Below are positions 1 to 9,893 of a stretch of 55,438 nucleotides of DNA, piece after piece. The stretch is from assembly GCA_021464525.1 (NCBI GenBank), contig JADRCO010000094.1, forward strand, positions 1 to 55,438, given 5' to 3'. The notes under the pieces are model-generated. The model was not told the origin of the DNA, did not search any database, and saw only the letters and a list, made by a program, of their open reading frames with translations. The translations under genes and the position numbers were made by a program. This stretch comes from Rhizophagus sp. LPA8_4_AMF. Lineage: Eukaryota; Glomeromycota; Glomeromycetes; Glomerales; Glomeraceae. Position 1 is the stretch's first letter. Each line of letters begins with the position of its first letter.

Positions 1-501
1 TGTCCAGATGATGTAGAAATAGCGTTAGTTCCACCTTCAAGCGCAGCCATTCTCTTTTCAAATACAGCTATCAATTTTTTTTTTTTTTTTACGAAAATAA
101 GGGTCAGCATATATTTGTAAGAATAAAAGTAAAATAAATCTAAACATTTATTTACATGTTGTTGGATTATCCATTCTTTTTTTTTAAAAAAAAAAGAGAA
201 AAAATTGATTAATTATTTTTTGATTAATAAAAAAAAGTCATAAATCAAAATCAAAAAAATAAAATTTTTATAATGTAACACAGTACCTCGAATAAACGTG
301 AGCTACTTCTTTACCACCAAAAACATTTGCGGCATGTTCAGCACTTTTAAATGTAAACGAAGTAGTTGCATAAATTGGTACAGCTCTTGCACGTGTAGCA
401 ATATCAGGTGTATGACCTGCGTGCAATTGAAGAGTTTCAAAACGAAAATTTCTCTTTTCCGTCTTTTCCGTCTTTTCCATCTCTTCCGTCTTTTCCGTCA
501 T
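1..501 (-). CDS. O-acetylhomoserine sulfhydrylase (homocysteine synthase), 5' part
   Basis: Partial gene that continues beyond the left edge. In fungi this PLP enzyme makes homocysteine from O-acetylhomoserine and sulfide in the cytosol. Exon 1 is 501-287 (ATG at 501-499), exon 2 is 175-156 (only 20 nt), and exon 3 starts at 67. Donors and acceptors are GT/AG and the phases (2, then 1) join in frame. After a repetitive Glu/Lys/Thr-rich start of about 17 residues (EKT repeats), the protein reads [28 protein letters not shown] and HVYSR. The micro-exon supplies MDNPTT, and exon 3 supplies [20 protein letters not shown]. These are the N-terminal signatures of the Cys/Met-metabolism PLP family, closest to yeast Met17/Met25. 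The PLP lysine region lies outside the window. Family assignment is secure; cystathionine gamma-synthase-type relatives are a less likely alternative because of the [19 protein letters not shown] match. Confidence 0.9.
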
Positions 502-3033
502 AATTATTTTAAATTTTTTGATTTAAAAAATCAATGATTTTGAAAGGAAAAAAAATGAATCAATCAAATGATGATCAAAAATTTGAATTTATTTTTTTAA
601 GGCGTATTTATAAAAATCTTACCAATTTTGTGTAATTTAGTCATTGGATTATCATGTGTAGAAAAGTAATAACTTTGTTTCTTATTTTAGATTTAATATA
701 GACTGATTGTCGTAAATCATTAAAATAATAAGAACGCCCTACTTAGCACTGTGTTACGTAATCGAAAGTCAATAAAAATAGGAAACTATAACCGTGAAAA
801 AAATACGGATCAATCCGTTACATAGAAATTTATTATGAATACCGCCAATAAAAGAAAGTATTGAAAGAATCAAATTCAAAAATTCGAATGATGATTATAA
901 ATTTGAAATTTAAAATAAACACCTTTACCTAAAATAACTTTAAGATTGCATTCCCAAATGAAGAAGATCGATCTTAGAAAGGGAAGATTTTTTTGGAAAT
1001 TAAAAACCACTTGCAGTTCACAAACTAATTGGGATATGAAATTTGTGGGGATCATTATTTAACTCATTTAAACTCGGTATAAATTATTGTAATATTCGAA
1101 ACCTTAATTTTTGCCTTATTACTAACATTTTAAAAAATAATAAAAATTTTAAATGAATAAATTCATAAAGTTTAAGATACTTCAAGATTCAAGATACTAA
1201 TAAATTTCTTAACAACTTGGAATTAAAATATTAAAGAACGTCACGATAATACCGACGATTGGCGACGAATTAAATAAAATTTCATTAAATAATCATTGAA
1301 CCTTTTAACTGGTTAATGCAATATAATTTTAAATAGAGTTAAAATTTCGGTGTTATTATTTTAATTATCTGATTAACTAATTGATTATTGTAGTACTACT
1401 GTACGCCTTGCATAGCGTAAATTGTCACAAAAAAAAAAAAAATTTCAACTAAAATCTTGTATAATATCATAATTTATAGTTTTTATACTCTATCTGTACT
1501 ATCTGCACAATTAATATTCTCATATTGAATAATTATTCATTCGACAAATTTAGATAAAAGCGCAAAGATTAACATCATTGAATATTCCAAATATACACAA
1601 ATAAAAATATAAAGTATTAGGCCATTTAGCCATTTAATAAGGAGACTTACTTGAATTTCCAAGAATCTTCGGCTGTAAAAAAAAGGTTTTTGTGGTTTTT
1701 GTGGTTTTTTGTGGTTTTGTGGTCTTTGATATTTGATTTGTTTACCATAAAAGAATGCTTTTGTTATGTAATTGAGTTACATCTTATTACTTATAAGGTA
1801 AGTTAATTTAGTAATCTTCAACTTTTGGTTCCTTATTTAGAATATTGGTGACGAAATTGAAACCGCAGTAATAAATTACGCAGTTATGAGTGTCGCAGTC
1901 ATTGTTATTTTTGTTTACTCCTTTAATGAAAATTTACATTGTGACGCCATTCAATCAACTTACAAAAGCAAAATATTATTAATTGTATTAAATTTAGAAA
2001 TATTCATCAATTTACTTAAAAAATCTAATCTTTCTTTTGTTTCCAAATAAAGAATATTCTCCTTATGATTAATTTCATTATAAATAAAGGCTCGATTCTC
2101 CCTTTCTCAAAAATTTTAATTTTTTAAATTTAAAGAAAAAAATATATTTTTAATAATCTATCACTATCTAAAGACAAAACTATTTAAACATGTTAATTAA
2201 AAATTCACACTCGACGAAAAAAATTGTGAAATTTTTTCATATTTACAATAACAATAATAGCACTACTCATTACGCTTTTAAAGACGCGTAGAAGAAAGAG
2301 TAGAAAAAGAATCTTTTAAGAAAAGTTTAAAAGACTTATAAATTTAAAATAATTTAGACATCAGACATCTCCTCTCTCAACGTCTGGTGTCTTTATAAAG
2401 GATAATCTTTATTAATTATTATGTTAAAGAAAACTCTAAAATTCACTCTAACAAATATCATCTTTATACTCATTAAAGTTTCCTAATCTTAGTTTATTTA
2501 GTTTATTTAGTTTATTTGTAGTTTATGTTAGTTAATTCTCTATTCCTTATAATATTTCTTACACATTTTTTTTAAATAAATAAAATTTATCCGTCAGGAA
2601 TTTTTTTTTTTTTAAAAAAAAATATTTTTTAATTTGATATGGTTTTTTATTTGATGCTTGCTTATGTGACTCCAATATCGTGCAGTTTAACTTTTAATAA
2701 TAATAATATTTACAGTAATTTAAAGTGACCTTAAAAAGTATAAAATAAATCTAATGACGAATCTTGACTTTTAACGAATCCAATAATAAAACACGACTAA
2801 CTAATTCTTCCAACGCGTTATTCTACTAAATTAGCAATCCTAATAAACTTTTACTATTATCAGGATCCTGTATAAGCGCAATTGGAACGTAATTATTAAC
2901 GAACGATCATGCGTGAAAAAGGGAAAAAAATTTTTTTTTTTTTATTGAAAAAATCACAATTCTATTACATATGCATATAAACACATATATAGGTTAATTA
3001 ACCCATCCCAAATCGTGAAATACTCAAAAAAGT
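502..3033. other. Intergenic region, no gene seen
   Basis: This 2.5-kb AT-rich stretch holds the upstream side of the sulfhydrylase gene and the downstream side of the secreted-protein gene. I see no credible coding region on either strand. It contains a short minisatellite of TTTTTGTGG-like units at about 1685-1730, a GTTTATTTA repeat at about 2491-2520, and an 11-bp imperfect inverted repeat (2356-2366 with 2382-2392, 15-nt spacer). Confidence 0.6.
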
Positions 3034-4608
3034 TTACAATTTTAAAAGGTAAATTTCATAGACTACAGTGATTAAAAGTAAACATATTTGATACAACGTG
3101 ATTGACGATAACGAATATAACGAATTTCCTAATGAAATTGATTCACTGAAAGGCGGACGAGGAGGGGGAATTGTTGGTATATTATCTACAATTGGTTTTT
3201 CAATGGTAGCATATCTATTAAAAAATAATTGATTAAATGAGTAAAATAAAAATAAAAAAATCAACATAACACACATTATTTAACTTAAAAAATCAACATA
3301 ACGTATTTTTTAGCTTACCCTATAGTTTCCAATACTCTCATTAATTTTGGTCCAATAGATCCATATAAAGTACCATTTGTATAATTACCATAATTACCAC
3401 CATTAATAATTTCATTTTGAAGAGTTTCACCAAAAGGTAATTGATATCTCATCAAAAAATCACTCGTATTATAATATAATATATCATCAACAAATTTGAG
3501 ATTAACATCATCATTAAAAGGTGTCATATTTGTTAATAATACCAAAATATCTTTAAAATCTATATCATTCCAAGAAAAAAATCCAATCGTACTATTTGTT
3601 GTTGATAAATCATACATTTCTTTTGCAATATTATATTTTGTTGACGTTTTAAATTCTTTCTCTAAATTTCTGATTCTACCATGAATATTATTTGTTTCAA
3701 AAAATTTATTTAAATCTTCTGTTTTATCTGTTAACATTTCACCTGTATGTAAATTCATTAAATATTTATCAAATATATATTCTCTAAATCCAATCCATTT
3801 TTTATGCGCTTTTCTACTTTTAATGCTACATTCTCCAACTCCATCATCACACAGAGGTCTAGGAACTATAATTGTTTTATCTTTAAACCACATTTCCCAT
3901 GATGATTGAAATCCTAACGCACGAATTATTTCACGTAATGCTAATTGTAAAAAATCCAAGTTTTGTGTTGAATTATTGGTTGGTAAAGGATCTCCTTGAA
4001 ACCAATAATTCGATCGTATAGGAAACCTAACGTGAATATCTATATCATCATATTCTGGAAGATTTGTATAAAATTGTTTCGCTAAAGGTTGTTGATAATA
4101 TCTTTCAACTCCATTTTCATCTGCCAATAAAACTATTGATCCGGGTCTTACATTTCCTAATAAAATTAATTTAAGAGTTAATACTTTTTTTTTTCATAAA
4201 ATTTTCTAACGAATTTTTTAACGTAAATTTTTTTTTTTTTTTTTCATAAAATTTTTCTAACGAATTTAATTTACCTATAAGATTAACATCTTGTATACAA
4301 TCAATTTCTCCAGGAATACAATCTTGTTCAATGGTTACATTTACCAATAAAGGTTCTCTAAATAATATTACTGATGAAAGTATTTTTCCGATTGTATTAA
4401 ATGATTTTACTATTTTACCACAATAAATTGTATCATTTGATACACATGTTACTGCGAATATCATTTTACTTTCTCCTCTTTTAATAAGTTGATCATTTTT
4501 TTCATTATTCGTATTCGTTATCGGATATTTAACGCATTGTATCGTTGATATTTGTAAATTTATAATGATAATTATTATTACTATAATATTTATAAAACTT
4601 ATTTTCAT
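3034..4608 (-). CDS. Secreted, C-terminally anchored protein with degenerate metallopeptidase-like motif
   Basis: Three exons: 4608-4275, 4156-3319 and 3214-3034. All junctions are GT/AG and phases 1 and 2 join in frame, giving 450 residues. Residues 1-25 form a signal peptide with a long isoleucine-rich core. Several N-x-S/T sites and paired cysteines suggest an extracellular protein. Around residues 178-195 the sequence DFLQLALREIIRALGF has the shape of a zinc-metallopeptidase helix (HExxH followed by GLGF), but both histidines are arginines (R186, R190, both CGT), so it should not bind catalytic zinc. The C terminus has a proline-rich stretch (IPPPRPP) and then about 25 hydrophobic residues ending at the stop, as in GPI-anchored or tail-anchored proteins. 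I recognise no exact family. The protease-like origin is inference; gene structure and secretion are well supported. Confidence 0.78.
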
Positions 4609-5575
4609 ATTTATAAAAATTTAATAATTTGAAAAAAAAAAATAAAATAAAATAAAAAATAAAAAAATAAAATAAATTATATATTTCGTTTCGGAAAAAA
4701 AAATATATATAATGATTTTCATAAAAAAGAAAAAATATCAAATCGAAGAAAAAAAAGAAACTCGGAATTTTCGGAGTAATAAAGGCTTTTTTCTAAATAT
4801 AAAAATGATTTAACAATGAATTAACCAAATAAAACTTGGTGCATAATTGTTAATTTTGTAACTATTGTCGTGTAACTTTAACGGGCTATAAATACTTTAA
4901 AAAGAATAAGGATTAAGGAAATCATTTTTTTTTTTTAGAATATTCTGTCGGATTATTCCTTATACAGTATATCTAATTTTTGTATAAAAAGAATTTTAAT
5001 TAGTAAAAAAAATAATGGGATACGTTATTAAAAATCGTACTCCCGCATGTCCGAAAATCATTGAAATTTTCCTGTATATCACGGGCCATGGTACTCAGTA
5101 CTATATAATACGCAAATTTCAAGGGTATATTACATGGGTGGATACTACACATACTGCCCGCAATATCAGATTATTTCATTAAATATTAAGGAAACATTAG
5201 TCAATTTGAAATAAATCATGTATTAATTTAAAATCAGTTCTAATGTAAAAAAGTTCATTTTTTTTGTCTAAAGTGCTCACTTCGTTAAAATAAATAATGT
5301 CGACACTCGACATTTACCAAAAAAAAAAATAATGGTGAATCCGATAAAAGATAAATGACAAACTTTAAGTTGATCTGTAAATGAGTAAAGAATTATGACC
5401 AAAAAGTAGGGAAATTTTTTTTCGTCCTTACGGAATATATTTTATGTGCCCCACTGATGACTGATGATCCACTTACTAGAAACGCTTCTGCTGATATTTA
5501 AACGCTGCGGCATTTTTTCTTTTTTTGTGTATCGTACAAGCTGAAGTTGCTGATCCAGGTATTAATTACACAAAA
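4609..5575. other. Intergenic region between the secreted-protein gene and BTB1
   Basis: No gene is seen. A stretch near 5199-5225 (TCAATTTGAAATAAATCAT) recurs upstream of BTB2 (about 15040) and, degenerately, near 30244 and 30835. A CGCTGCGGCATTTTTT segment near 5503 recurs upstream of BTB4 (about 34630). This marks the region as part of the duplicated BTB 5' flank. Confidence 0.55.
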
Positions 5576-5597
5576 GCGCTCAAATTAGAATATAAAT
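5576..5597 (+). promoter_or_regulatory. BTB1 conserved TATA-containing promoter box
   Basis: GCGCTCAAATTAGAATATAA lies about 85-105 bases before the BTB1 ATG. Related boxes occur at similar distances before BTB2, BTB3 and BTB4 while the surrounding DNA has diverged. TATAAAT inside it is a plausible TATA box. The role is inferred from conservation and position only. Confidence 0.5.
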
Positions 5598-5681
5598 TCT
5601 CAATTTGTTAATAATTTCTCACAAAATACCTTTTTTTTTATAAAAAATATATTTTATAAAAATAATTGGAATCCTTCTAAA

Positions 5682-7219
5682 ATGACTTTTGGCTTTTATC
5701 CTGGGTTATCACAGAATTTTTCTCAGTTGCTTGAGGATACAGATGAATATAATGTTATTATTAAAGTTGGAGAAGGTTCAAATACAAAAGAATTTCGTGC
5801 TCATTCTATTATATTGAAAGCTCGTTCTCATTATTTTAAAAAAGCTTTTTCACAGGATTGGGTTACTAAAGAAAATAACATAATTAATTTTACTAAACAA
5901 AATATTTCTCCTATTGTGTTTGAGATGATTATTAGGTAATTATTTCTTGTATTTCTGCCTACTTCTTCGCCGTCAAATGGCATTTTTTTTTTTACTTTTA
6001 GTACTTTTAGAATAATTAAATTTATAATTTTGTTTTTAGGTATATATATACTGGTATTCTTGATTTTAAAGACAAAGATGTTTCAGATATTCTAGATCTT
6101 CTTGTGGCATCTGATGAATTATTTATTGAAGAATTGGTTACTTTTATACAAAAGTACTTGATTGAAAGCCAGTCTGAGTGGATAAGTCAAAATAGTTTCA
6201 AAGTTTTCCATACGGTGATTAAATTAGAAAGTTGTAAACAACTTCAAGAAAATTGTTATGAAACTATTTGTGAATGTCCCGAACCTTTTTTAAATTCCCC
6301 TGAATTTCCAAGATTGGAAAAAAATATTCTTCTTAATTTGGTTAAGCAAGATAATTTAATCATTGAAGAAATTGAATTATGGAATTATTTAATTAAGTGG
6401 GGAATTGCTCAAACTTACGAATTAGGTGATAAAAATGTAAATGATTTAAATAAATGGAATAAAGAAGATTTCTTAGCTTTGAAGAAAACGTTAGAACCAT
6501 TTATCTCGCATGTCAGATTTTTCGATATTTCTTCAAAAGATTTTCATGATATTGTCTTTCCTTTTAAAAAAGTGTTACCTGAAACACTTCGTAAAGAATT
6601 ATTGTCTTTCCATATGACCGAGACTTTACCTGAAAATGTATTACCTCCTCGTAGTGGAATTATTACTATTGATTCAGTTATTATTAGATCAAAACATGCC
6701 GCCATTCTTGCTAACTGGACTCAAAGAAATGAAGATACTGCAAGAATTCCGAAGAATAAATTTAATTTTAACCTTATTTATCGTGGAAGTAGAGATGGTT
6801 TTGATATTAACATCATGCGTAGTAAATGTGATGAACAAGGAGCAACTATCTTAGTTATCAAAATTAAAGAAAATGGAATTATAATTGGTGGTTACAACCC
6901 GTTAAGTTGGAATTATTATGGAAATGAAGGCAGGTCGTATTCGTATTCGATTAATTCTTATTGGAAAAAAACTACGGAAAGTTTCATTTTTTCTTTAGGT
7001 AATAAGAAAGATTCTAAAAAATTTAAGATTAGTCGAGTTGTCGATAGCGATTGTGCAGCTAATTGTAAAATTAAAGCTTTAAATTTTGGTAATAGCGATT
7101 TAGTGATTAATGGAGCAAATGGTACTTGTAATAAAAAGTATTATGAAAGTAACATTCTAGATACAAATAAATTTACAATTGAAGAAATGGAAATTTTTAA
7201 ATTTTATCAAAGCGAGTGA
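5682..7219 (+). CDS. BTB1: BTB-BACK-TLDc protein
   Basis: Two exons, 5682-5935 and 6040-7219, join in phase 2 at the R|Y of IIR-YIYTG, giving 477 residues. Residues about 20-122 form a BTB/POZ domain (DEYNVIIKVG, KEFRAHSIILKARS, YIYTGILD). About 130-240 form a BACK domain (VFHTVIKLESC, CECPEPFLNSPEF, IELWNYLIKWGIAQ). About 297-477 form a TLDc domain (KHAAILANW, FNLIYRGSRDGFD, IIGGYNP, TTESFIFSLGN, ALNFGNSDLVI). BTB-BACK proteins typically dock on Cullin-3 E3 ligases, whereas TLDc is found in oxidation-resistance and V-ATPase-regulating proteins. A 23-residue Tyr/Ser-rich loop separates GGYNP from TTESF. The start MTFGFYPGLSQ matches most paralogs. Kinase K1 lies 2.7 kb downstream on the same strand. 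Intact by sequence. Confidence 0.93.
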
Positions 7220-9738
7220 CTTAATAGTAATAATAGTTACATAATTATTTGTTTCTTCGTTATGTTATTTTATATTTTATTATGGTATTCAAAGTGTATG
7301 ACATGTTTAATACGGAGATTTTAATTATTATTACTTAATTTCAAATATTATTTAATAATAAGCAAAATAAATACGAAATATTATTTAAGATTTTGTGATT
7401 TTTTAAGATTTACGATTTTACAATGAAGATACAGATATATCAGAATAACAAAATTATTTATAGTCAAGGTCTAGTCATACATTATCAAGAATTCGTGAAT
7501 TACCTGTTCACTAAAAGAAGCACACGACCAACTAACCAAAACTATATTCGGTATCATATAGTAAAAATTTACTGACTGATGATTTTTTTCACGAAATTGC
7601 TATTGTAATAACTAAGATGGTTTAATGTCTGGGCATCATCAGATAATTATTGAACTGTAACTATTAATTTATTTCGTTGCCTGTCCACGCCGTTCACATA
7701 TTCATTCCTCCGCTTTTAACTTTTAAGGCTTGCGTTTCATGTTCTTTTTTTAATTGACGAGCACGTCTAGGCTTTTTCCGTTAAAAAATCTGAAATTTTG
7801 AAAATTTGATAATTTTTATTTATAAAACTAACATTCAAATAATATAAAAATTTTAAGTGAATACACAATGCAATAATCTAAAATTCACGAATGAGATCGA
7901 TATGTTTTTATTTTTATTATAAAAATTATAGTAAAATATTAATATATTTTAAAGGTTTTTTTTTTTTGTATATAACTAATAATTAATTTGAAGAATAAAT
8001 AAAAATTGAAATATCTAAATCAAATATTCGAATCTTGTAACATATTCGAAATTCTAGAATATTTAACTTGATTTATATTCGATTCGATCATCCCAATTTG
8101 GATTTGGTGTTAAAGGTGACGCAAATATTTATGACAAACGGACTTTGAACGGACTTGCCAAGTTTCTATAAATATTTGAGCTAATGTTGCGGGCAAAAAC
8201 TTATTTTGTGATTGACGAAACTTTTCGTCTTTAAAGGTTAAATTCTGGAACTTGGCCCAAACCTCCGAAATCTGTCCAAACTTCTGTAACCACCGATACT
8301 TTAAGTCGAATAATTACTTAGTATCCAAAGACGGTCCAGACAGTATATTATTTTACAATATTTAAAAATAAAATTATGCTTATTAAAATAGTACATTCTA
8401 TAAAATTTACATAGTATCAATTACTTTATCAGCTTCAACATCTTCAATAATAAAATGACACTAATGTAATGACACTTTTACTTCAAATTGTATAGCATAA
8501 GTCGACATATCTGATATAATGATTTTGATCTATCATGCGCACGCAGTACAAACAACCAATCAATCTATATCAGATATTCGTTACGAAAGAGAAAACTAGT
8601 TTCATTCAGCTTCAGTAGTTTCGTCCATCAATAAGTTTCTTTTTCGTTCGCAACACATCTACAACTTGTATTTTTATATGGAAAATTATTTTTTTGTTAG
8701 CAACTTAATTAAAGGCTTTTTTATCTCATTTTTCGGGGTGACGTGAAACATCCTACTTCAACAGCACATTAACAATCGACGGACGAAGAATAACTTGTTG
8801 CAGGGGTGTTTATGAACATATCGATGATATTAAAGAAGACTTTGAAATTGCGTTTGCAAAAATTAAAGAAATCAAACAATATTCTTGACTTTTATTCACG
8901 TAATTTTATTTTTACGTTCAGATAATAATAATATTATTTATCTCAAATCTAGATTAAAAGAACACTATTATTATTATAATTATTATTTTTTTTTTTTAAT
9001 GGAGAATGAGAGTCAAAAATATGAATCCATCATTTATAATAGGCTTGAAACAATTTAATGAAAATAATGATCATAATCATTATACAATGATACACCAATT
9101 ATGCAAAATGATTTTTCAAGTGTTAAACTATTACACGCTAGACATGTTTTACAATAGACTTTATTCTAGAGAGAATCGTTCTTGCATAATTTATCATAAT
9201 TTTGGAATATTAGTAATGTGAATATAATTACAGAATAAGGTTTACAACTGCACGTTAGAACAAATAGAAAAAAAATGTTTGAAATCACAATAAGATGGAG
9301 TACAATATCTTGCTATTATTCAATAAACTCTTTTTTGTATTTAGGTAAAAAAAAATTTACTATATTCGGTGTTCATTGTAATTATTCTATAAAAGTAATT
9401 AATTATACATCTCAATTTGTCGTACACAGTTATTTTCTTAACTTTATTTTATATGCAATAGAAGAAAGTAATTTTTTTTTATTTTCCACTTTTGTACAAA
9501 TTACTGTTTCACGTTTTTTACGCTTCCTTTCTCGTTAATTTGACTTTCTATCATCATCTTCTGTTTAATAATTACGCCAAATACTTAGATATTTCCACTG
9601 GTTGATTATAATCACAACTAAATAAGTAAAAATGATAAAGTCAAATATTTTAATCGCATTTCATTATGCATTTACTCCGATAAAGTATTAAATTTTAAAC
9701 AAACATTTCCGTTGTATTATGGCAAATTCTTAAGATTC
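7220..9738. repeat. Spacer BTB1-K1, paralogous to spacer BTB2-K2
   Basis: No convincing gene is present; small open frames at 9006-9221 and 9275-9538 lack recognisable features. Many blocks match 16949-20400 in the same order. Examples are the ACTAAGATGG segment (about 7611 with 17024), TTGACGAGCACGTCT (7755 with 17405), GTGACGCAAATATTTATGAC (8117 with 18863), and the stretch before the kinase promoter. The spacer was therefore duplicated together with the genes. Confidence 0.65.
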
Positions 9739-9764
9739 CATGAGAAAATCTAGAAATACTTTCC
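9739..9764 (+). promoter_or_regulatory. K1 upstream conserved box
   Basis: GAAAATCTAGAAATACTTTC, about 130-150 bases before the K1 ATG, is nearly identical at K2 (20409-20429) and K3 (26523-26543). Its ends form a GGAAA/TTTCC-type inverted repeat. The adjacent GAAnnTTC element present at K2 and K3 is missing here. Regulatory role inferred. Confidence 0.5.
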
Positions 9765-9803
9765 GTATCACCAACAAAAGGCTCAAACTCCTGATAATTC
9801 AGA

Positions 9804-9810
9804 TATAAAT
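9804..9810 (+). promoter_or_regulatory. K1 TATA box
   Basis: TATAAAT, about 85 bases before the K1 ATG, lies within a block (GATATAAATAAA...ACG) shared with the K2 and K3 promoters. Confidence 0.5.
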
Positions 9811-9893
9811 AAATAAAATACGTATATTCAAATTTTCCAATTCATTTGTCTTATCGATACTTGTTTATAACATATATTAATTGACTTAATAAA

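Noticed and set aside
298-537. Plus-strand open frame opposite the sulfhydrylase exon
   Set aside because: It is the antisense of a conserved coding exon and has no features of its own.
1685-1730. TTTTTGTGG repeat as a telomere-like tract
   Set aside because: Too short and irregular, and lies between ordinary genes; a simple minisatellite.
8000-8120. Possible tRNA or other RNA gene in GAATATTCGAATC-like stretches
   Set aside because: No cloverleaf-compatible arms; the repeated ATTCGAAT words are simple repeats shared with the K2 spacer.
9006-9538. Two open frames of 71 and 87 residues upstream of K1
   Set aside because: Low-complexity, not preserved in the paralogous K2 spacer, no domain or splice context.
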